The translations under genes and the position numbers were made by a program. A stretch of DNA of 64,000 bases from Bacteroidota bacterium. GTDB taxonomy: Bacteria; Bacteroidota; Bacteroidia; Flavobacteriales; Flavobacteriaceae. How positions within the stretch are numbered: the stretch's first letter is position 1; every line of letters begins with the position of its first letter. The stretch is taken from positions 62,001-126,000 of the forward strand of contig JAEWHE010000010.1 of NCBI GenBank assembly GCA_023387965.1, written 5' to 3'. This document shows positions 17,783-26,741 of this stretch, piece after piece. Below the pieces are notes generated by a model. The model did not search any database. It was not told where the DNA came from and worked only from the letters and a program-made list of their open reading frames with translations.

Positions 17783-17858
17783 AGTTTCGATATATGATTT
17801 GTGATTTTGTGTCGGATATTGGAATTTGGAATTTAAAAAAATTGGAATTTAAAACGTT

Positions 17859-19100
17859 ATGCTAAAAATTCTTCGTGAGAATATAAATATTGCGCTAACT
17901 TCTATCAGGAGTCAGTTGTTGCGTACTGTGTTGACTGTGATTATCATCGCGATTGGGATTACGGCTTTGGTGGGAATTTTGACGCTGGTGACGGCTTTGG
18001 AAACCAATATTAGCGGAAATTTTTCGTCGATGGGATCGAATACTTTTTCGATTGGGCAATATGATGCTGCTGCACAAATTGGTAGGGGAAATACTACACA
18101 AAAGGCAAATCCGATTATTGGATATCAGGAAGCACGGGACTTTCAGGAGAAATACCGGTATCCGTTTACGGCAACTTCGCTTTCGTTTACCGCTACGACT
18201 TCGGCAGAAATAAAATTTGAAAATCAGAAGACGGATCCGGAAGTGACGGTAATGGGAATTGACCAGAATTTTCTTGCAAATGCTGGTTTGGAAATTGATA
18301 ACGGGAGAAATTTTACGGGTTTTGATGTGGAAAATAATAATGCGGTTTGCTTGGTTGGATCAGACATTATTAAAGGTTTGTTGAAAGATGTGAATCCCAT
18401 TGATCAAACGATTTCCGTTCGTGGTGCGAAGTTTAAAGTGGTAGGAGTTTTGAAAGAAAAAGGCGCGACTTTTGGCAACAATCAGGATTTGCGAATTATG
18501 ATTCCCATTCAAGGTGCAAGGTCGATTTTTTCGGCGCCAAATATTAATTACGACCTGAAAGTAATGATTGCCAAAAAGGAAATGCTCGATGCTGCCGTGG
18601 ACGATGCGATTATTACGATGCGAAAAGTAAGGCGATTGAATCCGGTGGAAGAAAATAATTTTGGGATTACCCGAAGCGATGAATTGCTGCAAATGGTGAT
18701 GTCGCAAATGGCTGCTTTGGGAATTTCGGCTTGGGCAATTGGGATCATTACCATTTTTGGTTCATCGATTGCGTTGATGAATATTATGATTGTTTCTGTA
18801 ACCGAAAGAACCCGTGAAATTGGCGTGAGAAAAGCGCTTGGCGCAAAAAAATCTACGATTGCCGTTCAGTTTTTCACCGAAAGTTTGGTGATTGGACAAA
18901 TTGGTGGTTTTGTAGGAATTATTTTAGGAATTTTGATTGGTTGGGGAATTTCCGCCGCGTTGAATTTTGAATTTGTTGCCCCTTGGGACGCAATAATGGC
19001 AGCCGTGGGTATTAGTTTTTTAGTAGCCTTATTGTCCGGATTATATCCTTCGATTAAAGCCGCAAACCTTGATCCGATTGAAGCTTTAAGGTATGAATAG
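17859..19100 (+). CDS. MacB/FtsX-type ABC transporter permease
   Basis: A 413-residue inner-membrane protein. It has an N-terminal membrane helix (about 17-45), a large periplasmic MacB-type core domain (about 50-270) and three C-terminal helices of the FtsX fold (from about 285). The conserved cytoplasmic loop TERTREIGVRKALGAKKS (about 309-326) couples such permeases to an ATPase. No ATPase or membrane-fusion gene is adjacent, so the partner must be encoded elsewhere. Substrate is unknown; lipoprotein, peptide or macrolide export are the known roles of the family. Length and topology are complete. Confidence 0.93.
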   Translation: MLKILRENINIALTSIRSQLLRTVLTVIIIAIGITALVGILTLVTALETNISGNFSSMGSNTFSIGQYDAAAQIGRGNTTQKANPIIGYQEARDFQEKYRYPFTATSLSFTATTSAEIKFENQKTDPEVTVMGIDQNFLANAGLEIDNGRNFTGFDVENNNAVCLVGSDIIKGLLKDVNPIDQTISVRGAKFKVVGVLKEKGATFGNNQDLRIMIPIQGARSIFSAPNINYDLKVMIAKKEMLDAAVDDAIITMRKVRRLNPVEENNFGITRSDELLQMVMSQMAALGISAWAIGIITIFGSSIALMNIMIVSVTERTREIGVRKALGAKKSTIAVQFFTESLVIGQIGGFVGIILGILIGWGISAALNFEFVAPWDAIMAAVGISFLVALLSGLYPSIKAANLDPIEALRYE

Positions 19101-19160
19101 TTTTTGAGTTGGGAGTTTTTAGTTAAGAGTTTTAAGTGAATAGTTTTGGAAAAAAAACTC

Positions 19161-19180
19161 TAAACCTTAAACCTTAAACA
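19161..19180. repeat. TAAACCT heptamer repeat, 3' of prmC
   Basis: Two tandem TAAACCT units plus a partial third abut the prmC stop codon. The same heptamer type recurs upstream of prmC (20056-20090) and, as TAAACTT, beside dapF. The preceding 60 bp are degenerate A/G/T-rich sequence with repeated GAGTTTT-like words. Confidence 0.6.
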
Positions 19181-20032
19181 TTAGCCTTTCCTCCCAGAAA
19201 TCATCCTGTCATTTCCGTAAATATCTTTACGAAGTTCGATATTTTTGAAATTTTTCTGTTCGAGAAGCGTTACCATTTCTTCGCCTAAATATTGATTAAT
19301 TTCGAAGAAAAGTTGCCCGTTTTCCGTTAGATTTTTTTGAGCCAATTCGGAAATTTTACGGTAAAAAATCAGCGGATCTTCATCTTCTACAAAAAGCGCT
19401 AAATGCGGCTCATTTTCCAAAACATTTGGCTTGATTTCTACTTTTTCGAGGTTTCGCACGTAGGGTGGATTTGAAACGACAATGTCAAATTGTTCCCATA
19501 AATCATCTGTTTCTAAAATATTTTTCAAAAGAAATTGAACCGAAACTTTATTGTTGATAGCATTTTTTTGGGCTGTCGCCAAAGCGTTTTCCGAAACATC
19601 AATAGCAAAAACTTCAGCATTCGGAAGATTTTTAGCCAAAGAAATCGCAATACAACCCGAACCCGTCCCGATATCCAAAATTTTCAACTCTTTAAAGTCG
19701 TTTTGATGAGTTTTCAAAATCCAATCGACTAATTCTTCGGTTTCAGGTCTTGGAATTAAAGTGCTTTCATTTACCTCAAAATCCAAACCATAAAAATGCG
19801 CTTTCCCTAAAATATACTGAATAGGAATTTGTTCCAATAATTTTTGCAAAACTAAATTCCAATTTTCAACCATTTCTTCAGAAAAAACAAAACCGGGATT
19901 TAGCGCTAAATCCACTCTTTTCATTTGATGACATTCTTCCAAAATCAAATAAAAAAAACTTTCAACTTCTAAAACATCGTAAATTGGCGTTAGTTTTTCG
20001 AAAAAAATGGTTCGGTAATCTTTAGCAAGCAT
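19181..20032 (-). CDS. prmC: Peptide chain release factor N5-glutamine methyltransferase
   Basis: A 283-residue SAM-dependent enzyme that methylates the GGQ glutamine of release factors RF1 and RF2. The glycine-rich SAM loop DIGTGSGCIAI and the catalytic VVSNPPYVR (NPPY) motif are intact. The N-terminal helical substrate domain is present. The end GNDRMISGRKG is usual for this group. It is divergent from ribD, with only 72 bp between them, and is bounded on both sides by TAAACCT-type heptamer repeats. Confidence 0.95.
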   Translation of the reverse strand: MLAKDYRTIFFEKLTPIYDVLEVESFFYLILEECHQMKRVDLALNPGFVFSEEMVENWNLVLQKLLEQIPIQYILGKAHFYGLDFEVNESTLIPRPETEELVDWILKTHQNDFKELKILDIGTGSGCIAISLAKNLPNAEVFAIDVSENALATAQKNAINNKVSVQFLLKNILETDDLWEQFDIVVSNPPYVRNLEKVEIKPNVLENEPHLALFVEDEDPLIFYRKISELAQKNLTENGQLFFEINQYLGEEMVTLLEQKNFKNIELRKDIYGNDRMISGRKG

Positions 20033-20055
20033 TTTAAGAAGTTTGTTTTTTTGAC

Positions 20056-20090
20056 TTTTAACTTTAAACCTTAAACCTTAAACTTAAAAA
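20056..20090. repeat. TAAACCT heptamer repeat between prmC and ribD
   Basis: About four heptamers of the form TAAACYT/TAACTTT in tandem fill half the 72-bp divergent intergenic region, immediately upstream of the ribD -7 box. Confidence 0.6.
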
Positions 20091-20092
20091 CC

Positions 20093-20100
20093 TATTTTTG
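20093..20100 (+). promoter_or_regulatory. -7 promoter box for ribD, very close to its start codon
   Basis: TATTTTTG fits TAnnTTTG exactly and ends 4 nt before the GTG at 20105. If used, transcription would begin at or next to the start codon. No TTG is seen at the right distance upstream. Confidence 0.45.
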
Positions 20101-20104
20101 CACG

Positions 20105-21163
20105 GTGAAGATACACGAAAAATATATAAAACGCTGCATTGAACTGGCCAAAAATGGTTTGGGAACCACCTACCCTAACCCATTGGTGGGAAGCGTAATC
20201 GTTCACGATGGAAAAATTATTGGCGAAGGTTGGCACCAAAAATCCGGTGAAGCACATGCGGAAGTTCACGCGATAAATTCGGTGAAAGACAAAAATTTAC
20301 TGAAAAATGCAACAATTTATGTGAGTTTGGAACCTTGCAGTCATTTCGGGAAAACGCCTCCATGTTGTGATTTGATTTTGGCTCACAAGATTCCAAACAT
20401 TGTCATTGGCATTCAGGATCCTTTTGCAAAAGTCGCCGGAAACGGAATAAAAAAATTGCGCGAAGCCGGAAAAAATGTGATTGTTGGTGTTTTGGAAAAC
20501 GAATGTCGCGAACTCAACAAACGATTTTTTACTTTTCACCAAAAAAAACGACCGTACATTATATTAAAGTGGGCCGAAAGCGCTGATCATTTTTTGAGCC
20601 CTGAACATAAAACCGAACAAAAGCCTGTTTGGATTACTAATCTATATTCTCGTCAACTGGTTCACAAATGGAGAACCGAAGAACAAGCTATTTTAGTAGG
20701 AACCACAACGATTTTAGACGATAATCCTTCGCTGACGGCAAGAGATTGGGACGGGAAAAATCCGGTGAGAATTATTTTGGACAAAAATCTAAAAACGCTA
20801 CAGCAAACTATTTTTTTTGATGAAAAAGCACCTACAATAGTCTTAACAGAATCTCAAAATTACCCTACAATTTCGGGAATTACTTTTAAAAATGTTATCT
20901 TTGATAGTTCGCTAACTGATCAAATTGCATCAGTTTTGTACGAATTAAACATACAATCCTTGATTGTTGAAGGCGGAAGACAAACGTTACAAACTTTTAT
21001 CGACGCCAATTTATGGGACGAAGCAAGGGTTTTTCGAGGAACTAATTTTTTTAATTCCGGAACCGCTTCGCCAAGGTTAAAAGCCAATGCCATTCAAACA
21101 CAAAAAATTCTGGATGACCAACTTTTAATATTTGACAACCATGATAAACACGATAATATTTGA
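20105..21163 (+). CDS. ribD: Bifunctional riboflavin deaminase/reductase RibD
   Basis: A 352-residue enzyme for the second and third steps of riboflavin synthesis: deamination of the diaminopyrimidine, then NADPH-dependent reduction of the ribosyl chain. The N-terminal deaminase has the zinc site HAEVHAI and PCSHFGKTPPCC. The C-terminal reductase domain starts near RPYIILKWAES and includes LIVEGGRQTLQTFI. Start is GTG at 20105, giving MKIHEKYIKRCIELA as in relatives. Its 3' end overlaps the HAD gene by 23 nt, so ribD, the HAD phosphatase and yigZ form one operon. Confidence 0.95.
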   Translation: MKIHEKYIKRCIELAKNGLGTTYPNPLVGSVIVHDGKIIGEGWHQKSGEAHAEVHAINSVKDKNLLKNATIYVSLEPCSHFGKTPPCCDLILAHKIPNIVIGIQDPFAKVAGNGIKKLREAGKNVIVGVLENECRELNKRFFTFHQKKRPYIILKWAESADHFLSPEHKTEQKPVWITNLYSRQLVHKWRTEEQAILVGTTTILDDNPSLTARDWDGKNPVRIILDKNLKTLQQTIFFDEKAPTIVLTESQNYPTISGITFKNVIFDSSLTDQIASVLYELNIQSLIVEGGRQTLQTFIDANLWDEARVFRGTNFFNSGTASPRLKANAIQTQKILDDQLLIFDNHDKHDNI

Positions 21164-21749
21164 TTTCGGAGATATTTTTATTGATATCGATTTTCAGGCG
21201 ATGCAAAACGCGCTCAAAGATTTGGGTTTGCAAGAATGGAATGAAGAATTAGACAAATTGAATTTTAAATTCGAAAAAGGAAAAATTTCGCAGGAAGAAT
21301 TTTTAACCGGGATTCAAAAATATGTTCCAAACGCTTCTTTGCCTGAAATTAAAGAAGCTTGGAGCAAAGTTTTAGTCGATTTTCCTTTATATCGTTTAGA
21401 ATTTTTACAAAATCTTTCCCACAATTACCAGCTATTTTTACTCAGCAATACTGATTCGATTCACGTGGAGCAATTTGAGAAAATGGTAGGCGAATCTTTC
21501 AGTCGGGATTTTTACCAATGTTTTGAAAAAGTTTATTTTTCATTTGAAATTGGAGCCAGAAAACCTGATTCTGAAGCCTTTAACTACATTATTAACAAAC
21601 ACGAACTTTCCGTAAAACGCACGCTTTTTGTAGATGATCGAAAAATAAACACCGACATTGCTGAGAGTTTGGGCATGAAAGTTTGGAATTTAATTCCCGG
21701 CGAAGAAGACGTTGTGGATTTATTTGAGAAAAAAATTATTCCTGTATAA
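21141..21749 (+). CDS. HAD family hydrolase
   Basis: A 202-residue HAD-superfamily phosphatase-like protein. Motif I is IIFDFGDIFIDID with the nucleophile Asp at residue 8, motif II is in LLSNTD, and motifs III/IV are GARKPD and FVDDRKIN. Substrate is unknown. Placement directly after ribD, with 23 nt of overlap, makes dephosphorylation of a riboflavin intermediate attractive, since that step lacked an assigned enzyme in many bacteria, but this is inference. I use the ATG at 21141; the frame also offers TTG at 21132. Confidence 0.88.
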   Translation: MINTIIFDFGDIFIDIDFQAMQNALKDLGLQEWNEELDKLNFKFEKGKISQEEFLTGIQKYVPNASLPEIKEAWSKVLVDFPLYRLEFLQNLSHNYQLFLLSNTDSIHVEQFEKMVGESFSRDFYQCFEKVYFSFEIGARKPDSEAFNYIINKHELSVKRTLFVDDRKINTDIAESLGMKVWNLIPGEEDVVDLFEKKIIPV

Positions 21750-21751
21750 CT

Positions 21752-22360
21752 TTGGAATTAAAAGATACTTACCGAACGCTCGCACATCCGGGCGAAGAAA
21801 CACTATTTAAAGAAAAAAGCAGTAAATTTTTTAGCTACGCATTTCCAGTTACGACTGAGGATGAAGTAAAAATTTTTATGGAAGAAATCAAGAAAAAACA
21901 CAATTCTGCCAGACACTGGTGTTATGCTTTTCAACTTGGAACCGAAAAAATTCAATACCGTGCAAATGATGATGGCGAACCTTCAAACTCAGCAGGAATG
22001 CCCATTTACGGACAGATTCAATCGTTTGACATCACCAATGTTCTGATTATTGTGGTTCGTTATTTTGGTGGTATCAAACTTGGCGTTGGCGGATTAATTT
22101 CTGCCTATAGAACCGGAGCTCAACTGGCATTAGAAGCTTCGGAAATTATCGAAAAAACGATTGATGTTCATTTTTTAGTTTCGTTTGACTATAAAAACAT
22201 GAACAAAGTAATGCGGGTTATTAAAGAAAAAAATCTCGACATCGTGAATCAAAAAATGGAAATGAGTTGCGAAATCGAGATCAAAACACGCAAAAAAAAT
22301 GCCGAATCAGTGATGGGCATTTTTAATGATTTGTTCGAAATTAATATTGAAAAAATATAA
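21752..22360 (+). CDS. yigZ: YigZ/IMPACT family protein
   Basis: A 202-residue protein of the YigZ family, N-terminally related to the eukaryotic translation regulator IMPACT. The signature runs through KHNSARHWCYAF, NDDGEPSNSAGMPI and VVRYFGGIKLGVGGLI. The C-terminal ferredoxin-like domain is present. The start is TTG at 21752, 2 nt after the HAD stop; no ATG lies in frame nearby and the first residues (MELKDTYRTL) fit relatives. Molecular role is not established. It is the third gene of the ribD operon and converges on the thioesterase gene. Confidence 0.92.
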   Translation: MELKDTYRTLAHPGEETLFKEKSSKFFSYAFPVTTEDEVKIFMEEIKKKHNSARHWCYAFQLGTEKIQYRANDDGEPSNSAGMPIYGQIQSFDITNVLIIVVRYFGGIKLGVGGLISAYRTGAQLALEASEIIEKTIDVHFLVSFDYKNMNKVMRVIKEKNLDIVNQKMEMSCEIEIKTRKKNAESVMGIFNDLFEINIEKI

Positions 22361-22376
22361 TTCCGTAATTGAGATT

Positions 22377-22787
22377 TTAATTCGTTTCGAAAATCGAAAT
22401 TTTTTCAAAAATATAGCTTGGCGGAATCGTTGGTTTCCCCGTTTTCATGTCCACAAAAACCAAGATTGAATTACCAGTTGTTAACAACTCGTTTTTTTCA
22501 TTTTTAATTTCGTAGTCAAATTCAATCTTAACAGAAGACAATTTTTTGAAAATGGTTCTTACCGTAATTAAATCATCGTATCTTGCTGGTTTTTTGTAAT
22601 TCATCGTTAATGAAACTACCGGAAGCATCACGCCGTTTTCTTCCATCCATTTATACGAAACCCCTAAATTTCTTAGCCATTCCACGCGACCCATCTCAAA
22701 ATATTGTGCATAATTTCCGTGGTAAACAACTCCCATTTGATCGGTTTCGGCATAACGAACCCTCACTGAATATTCAAATTCTTTCAT
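22377..22787 (-). CDS. YbgC/FadM-type acyl-CoA thioesterase
   Basis: A 136-residue hotdog-fold thioesterase. The family signature YAETDQMGVVYHGNY (12-26) carries the catalytic Asp at residue 16. The protein is single-domain and of normal length. It likely hydrolyses acyl-CoA or acyl-ACP esters. The exact chain length is not readable, and no Tol-Pal genes are adjacent to point to a YbgC role in that system. It is divergent from dnaA and convergent with yigZ. Confidence 0.92.
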   Translation of the reverse strand: MKEFEYSVRVRYAETDQMGVVYHGNYAQYFEMGRVEWLRNLGVSYKWMEENGVMLPVVSLTMNYKKPARYDDLITVRTIFKKLSSVKIEFDYEIKNEKNELLTTGNSILVFVDMKTGKPTIPPSYIFEKISIFETN

Positions 22788-22978
22788 GTAATATTTTTCT
22801 TATTTTTTTGCAATTAATCAAAAGCTTCTTACGACAATATTTTTATAAAATCAACCACTAATAAATTTTTTTTTACAATTTTTTGTTCACATATTTGTTC
22901 CTCCAAAGAGTTTACGAAAGAGGCACTTTTTCTTTTGTAGGATTTACATTAACAAACATAAAAATTTTATCTGTCTAT

Positions 22979-24406
22979 ATGAACAAAACTGCGCAATCGG
23001 TATGGGAAAATTGTCTGTCTTTTATAAAGGATAATATTCAGGATCAAGCCTACAAAACATGGTTTGAACCGATTAAGCCGGTTGAGCTTACAGATAACGC
23101 ATTGTACATTCAGGTTCCGAGTAAATTTTTTTACGAATGGCTTGAAGAACATTATGTAAAACTTTTAAAAGTGGCCCTTACCAAAGAACTTGGGAAAAGC
23201 GCAAAGTTACTCTATAAAATTAAAATGGAGAACACTTACGGCAATAAACAACCATTTACGGAACAATTGCCAAGTGCTCATAGAAGTCCGGTGAAACCTC
23301 AGGAAATTGATGTTGCCGTTCAAAATAAAAATCCAGAACTTAAAAATCCGTTTATAATTCCTGGGATTCGCAATGTAAAAATCGAATCGCAGTTAAATGC
23401 TAATTATAGTTTCGATAATTTCTTAGAAGGAGATTCTAACCGTTTGGCGAGATCTGCAGGAATGGCGGTTGCCAATAAACCCGGAGGAACTTCGTTCAAT
23501 CCATTATTAATTTTTGGTGGCGTTGGTTTAGGAAAAACGCATTTGGCTCACGCAATTGGAGTTGAAATTAAAGACAAATATCCGGAAAAAACTGTTTTAT
23601 ACATTTCTGCGGAAGTTTTTACCCAACAATATATTGAATCTGTAAAGAAAAATACCCGAAACGATTTTATTCATTTCTACCAATTGATTGATGTTTTAAT
23701 CATTGATGATGTGCAATTTTTATCGGGAAAAGCGGGAACACAAGATGTTTTCTTCCACATTTTTAATTATTTACACCAAAACGGAAAACAAGTAATTCTT
23801 ACTTCAGATAAAGCTCCGGTTGACATGCAAGACATCGAACAACGATTATTGTCGCGTTTTAAATGGGGACTTTCGGCAGAATTACACCAACCGGATTATG
23901 AAACCAGAATTTCGATTCTAAAAAATATTTTATACCGCGATGGCGTTGATGTTCCGGAGGAAATAATTGAATATGTTGCCCGAAATATCAAAACCAATGT
24001 TCGTGAACTCGAAGGCGCGATTATTTCGTTGATTGCCCAATCGTCTTTCAATAAAAAAGAAGTGACGCTTGATTTGGCAAAACAAATCGTAGAGAAATTC
24101 GTGAAGAACGTAAAACGCGAAATTTCGATTGATTACATTCAAAAAGTAGTTTCTGATTATTTTCAATTGGATTTAGATATGTTGCAATCAAAAACCCGAA
24201 AAAGACACGTGGTTCAAGCAAGACAATTGGCAATGTTTTTTGCAAAAAAATACACTAAAGCTTCGCTTGCCAACATCGGTTCACAAATTGGAGATAGAGA
24301 TCACGCCACGGTTTTACACGCTTGCAAAACGGTTGACAACTTAGTTTCTACCGATAAGCATTTCAAAAAATTTGTGGACGACATCAATAAAAAATTATCG
24401 TTGTAA
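22979..24406 (+). CDS. dnaA: Chromosomal replication initiator DnaA
   Basis: A 475-residue AAA+ initiator that opens the replication origin. Domain I starts MNKTAQSVWENCLSF. A short linker leads to domain III with Walker A GGVGLGKTH and Walker B VLIIDDVQFL. Domain IV has the DNA-binding signature GDRDHATVLHACKTV. The ATG at 22979 gives the N-terminus normal for the family; the open frame extends 32 codons further upstream without a family match. I found no cluster of DnaA boxes (TTATCCACA-like) in the 191 bp upstream, so the origin need not be here. Confidence 0.97.
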   Translation: MNKTAQSVWENCLSFIKDNIQDQAYKTWFEPIKPVELTDNALYIQVPSKFFYEWLEEHYVKLLKVALTKELGKSAKLLYKIKMENTYGNKQPFTEQLPSAHRSPVKPQEIDVAVQNKNPELKNPFIIPGIRNVKIESQLNANYSFDNFLEGDSNRLARSAGMAVANKPGGTSFNPLLIFGGVGLGKTHLAHAIGVEIKDKYPEKTVLYISAEVFTQQYIESVKKNTRNDFIHFYQLIDVLIIDDVQFLSGKAGTQDVFFHIFNYLHQNGKQVILTSDKAPVDMQDIEQRLLSRFKWGLSAELHQPDYETRISILKNILYRDGVDVPEEIIEYVARNIKTNVRELEGAIISLIAQSSFNKKEVTLDLAKQIVEKFVKNVKREISIDYIQKVVSDYFQLDLDMLQSKTRKRHVVQARQLAMFFAKKYTKASLANIGSQIGDRDHATVLHACKTVDNLVSTDKHFKKFVDDINKKLSL

Positions 24407-24445
24407 TTTTTTTATTTAGATTCACAAATCATAAATCCGCAAAAA

Positions 24446-24916
24446 ATGCCTGTAAAAATCCTGATGGTTTGCCTCGGAAACATTTGTCGCTCACCTTTGG
24501 CAGAAGGAATTTTGCAGTCGAAACTTCCCAAAGAACATTTCGTGGTAGATTCTGCAGGAACCGGAGATTGGCATGTGGGACAACAACCCGATCGCCGTTC
24601 GATTGCCATTGCCAAAACTAAAGGTTTAGACATTTCTTGCCAACGTGGCCGACATTTTTCGGTGGAAGATTTCCGTACACAAGATTACATTTTTGTGATG
24701 GATAATTCCAATCTTCAAAATGTTTTAGCACTTGCTCCAGACGAACAATCGAAAAGGAAAGTTCATCTTATTTTGAACGAAATTTTTCCAGGTGAAAACG
24801 TTGACGTTCCCGATCCTTATTACGGTTTAGAAGATGGCTTCAAAAATGTGTATGAAATGCTCGACGAAGCCTGCGAAGTAATTGCAAATCGACTGAAAAC
24901 AAAACATCTCGCTTAA
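24446..24916 (+). CDS. Low-molecular-weight protein-tyrosine phosphatase
   Basis: A 156-residue phosphatase with the P-loop CLGNICRSP (nucleophile Cys 9, Arg 15) near the N-terminus and the general acid Asp in VPDPYYG. It dephosphorylates phosphotyrosine or a small phosphoester. In many bacteria the family pairs with a BY-kinase in polysaccharide export, but none is adjacent here. It lies 39 nt after dnaA and 72 nt before the methylase, an arrangement I associate with Flavobacterium. Confidence 0.95.
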   Translation: MPVKILMVCLGNICRSPLAEGILQSKLPKEHFVVDSAGTGDWHVGQQPDRRSIAIAKTKGLDISCQRGRHFSVEDFRTQDYIFVMDNSNLQNVLALAPDEQSKRKVHLILNEIFPGENVDVPDPYYGLEDGFKNVYEMLDEACEVIANRLKTKHLA

Positions 24917-24988
24917 ATCAAGCAGTTTCGAAACTCGTTTTCTTTATATTTTCTTATTTTTACATTTAGAAAAAAAGCGCATTTCTAA

Positions 24989-25726
24989 ATGAAAAATATA
25001 GGAAAACTATACCTCATCCCAACCACATTAACTGACTTAAGCAATCCCGATTCGTTAAAAGATTTTTCGGCAATGGATGTTTTGCCACAAACCGTAAAAC
25101 GTGCCATTGAACTGATTGATCATTATATCGTGGAAAACGAAAAGACCGCTCGAAAATCTATAAAGGCGGTTTTCCCAGAAAAAAAACAACCCGATTTGAA
25201 AATTAGTCTTTTAAACAAACATACTGATGTCGCTGATCATCAAAAAATGTTAGCGCCATGTTTAGAAGGTTTTCAGGTTGGACTTTTATCTGAAGCTGGT
25301 TGTCCTGGAGTTGCTGATCCTGGTGCTGCAATTGTAAAAATCGCACACGAAAACGGAATTCAGGTAATTCCTTTAGTTGGACCTTCCTCCATTTTATTGG
25401 CATTGATGGCTTCGGGAATGAATGGGCAAAGTTTTGCGTTCAACGGTTATTTACCGATTGATAAAAGCGAAAAAAGGCAAGCTTTGAAAAATTTGGAAAA
25501 ATTATCATCCGATAAAAATCAGTCGCAAATTTTCATGGAAACTCCTTATCGGAACAATAAATTTTTGGAAGATATGTTGCAAACTTTACAACCCAATACT
25601 TCGCTTTGCGTGGCTTGCGACATCACACTTCCTACGGAATATATCAAAACTTTTTCGGTAGCAATTTGGAAAAAAACCAAAGTAGATTTACACAACCGTC
25701 CTTGCATTTTTATAATCCACAAATGA
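24989..25726 (+). CDS. RsmI-like SAM-dependent methyltransferase
   Basis: A 245-residue tetrapyrrole-methylase-fold protein related to RsmI, the 16S rRNA cytidine-1402 2'-O-methyltransferase. GLLSEAGCPGVADPGAAIV and PLVGPSSILLALMASGMNGQ are the shared signatures. It differs from canonical RsmI in its N-terminal part (GKLYLIPTTLTD rather than the GTLYLVPTPIGN type), so it may be the Bacteroidetes paralogue with another target. Substrate is therefore uncertain. Length is normal for the paralogous group. Confidence 0.88.
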   Translation: MKNIGKLYLIPTTLTDLSNPDSLKDFSAMDVLPQTVKRAIELIDHYIVENEKTARKSIKAVFPEKKQPDLKISLLNKHTDVADHQKMLAPCLEGFQVGLLSEAGCPGVADPGAAIVKIAHENGIQVIPLVGPSSILLALMASGMNGQSFAFNGYLPIDKSEKRQALKNLEKLSSDKNQSQIFMETPYRNNKFLEDMLQTLQPNTSLCVACDITLPTEYIKTFSVAIWKKTKVDLHNRPCIFIIHK

Positions 25727-25741
25727 ACCACACTATAATTT

Positions 25742-25770
25742 TTGGCTCTCAATGCATTTCTTTATTTTTG
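25742..25770 (+). promoter_or_regulatory. Promoter of the mscS-type channel gene
   Basis: TTG (25742-25744), an 18-nt spacer and TATTTTTG (25763-25770) match the Flavobacterium consensus exactly, 17 nt before the ATG. Confidence 0.7.
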
Positions 25771-25787
25771 TGGAAAATTAAAAATTT

Positions 25788-26741
25788 ATGATTAATAACA
25801 GCCAAATTGCGCAAGCAAAAGATTCACTTACCGTTGTCGAAAATGTAAATACTACTCCAACTAATCAAGTTTCTGTTGAAAATGTAACGGACGGAATTGT
25901 AGGAAAAGTAGATAGAGTTTCGGAATATTTCGAAATATTATTAGTTAAATTTGTAGATGCCATTCCTTCAATAGTTGCCGCTATTTTGGGACTTATCGTG
26001 GGATTATTTGTTATTAGAACTATTGAAAAAGTTTTAAAAAAGCGTTTCGAAAAACGAAATGTAGATTTATCGCTTAGAAGTTTTTTGATGTCCATCATCA
26101 AATTTGTCTTGTATGCAATTTTATTTTTGGTAGTAATCCAAAACCTTGGTTTCCAAACCACTGCTATTTTAGGAGCCTTATCAGGTATGGTTTTAGCGGT
26201 AGGATTAGCCTTACAAGGTTCACTTGCTAACTTTGCCGGAGGCGTTCTAATTTTACTTTTCCGCCCATTTGAAGTAGGAGATTATATCGAAAATTCTGCA
26301 GGAACTGATGGCACCGTTGAAAAAATTGACTTATTGTACACCACATTAATTAATTCTCAAGGAATTAAGGTGTATAGTCCAAATGGCGCTTTGGCTAATT
26401 CAGTTATCCGAAACTTTACTCAATTGACTACCAGACGTTTTGAATATGTGGTAGGAATCGGTTATGATGCCAATATTAAAACGGCTCAAAATATTATTCT
26501 TGAAGTTCTAAAAAATGATCCTCGTGTTATTTCAGAACCTGCGCCAGATGTTTTTGTAAGTTTGTTGGCAGACAGTTCCGTAAATCTTACCATTCGTGCT
26601 TGGGCAACAAAAGAAGATTATTGGTCTGCAAGAAATACATTGCAAGAAGAAATAAAAATTGCGTTAGACAAAGCCGGAATTAGTATTCCGTTCCCGCAAA
26701 GAGAAATGCGAATTGTGAGCGATGTCACAAAGGAAAAATAA
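25788..26741 (+). CDS. MscS-type mechanosensitive channel
   Basis: A 317-residue inner-membrane channel that opens under membrane tension to release solutes on osmotic downshock. There is a soluble N-terminus of about 55 residues, TM1 (58-78), TM2 (98-118) and the pore helix TM3 (about 126-156). TM3 contains AVGLALQGSLANFAGGVLIL, followed by FRPFEVGDYIE and the cytoplasmic beta/vestibule domain. It is the small three-TM class. It has its own promoter and shares a bidirectional terminator with the convergent lysozyme-like gene. Confidence 0.95.
   Translation: MINNSQIAQAKDSLTVVENVNTTPTNQVSVENVTDGIVGKVDRVSEYFEILLVKFVDAIPSIVAAILGLIVGLFVIRTIEKVLKKRFEKRNVDLSLRSFLMSIIKFVLYAILFLVVIQNLGFQTTAILGALSGMVLAVGLALQGSLANFAGGVLILLFRPFEVGDYIENSAGTDGTVEKIDLLYTTLINSQGIKVYSPNGALANSVIRNFTQLTTRRFEYVVGIGYDANIKTAQNIILEVLKNDPRVISEPAPDVFVSLLADSSVNLTIRAWATKEDYWSARNTLQEEIKIALDKAGISIPFPQREMRIVSDVTKEK

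Larger units (their letters stand above)
17392..17858. other. 467-bp intergenic region between hisS and the permease
   Basis: It holds the hisS leader, repeat copy B (17567-17717), an A/T-rich stretch, a -7 box TACTTTTG (17775-17782) and the short direct repeat TTGGAATTT occurring three times just before the permease start. I see no protein gene in it; open frames across copy B are by-products of the hairpins. Confidence 0.7.

Noticed and set aside
22788..22978. Replication origin upstream of dnaA
   Set aside because: No cluster of DnaA boxes or GATC-like repeats is visible in this gap. dnaA alone is not evidence of the origin in Bacteroidetes.
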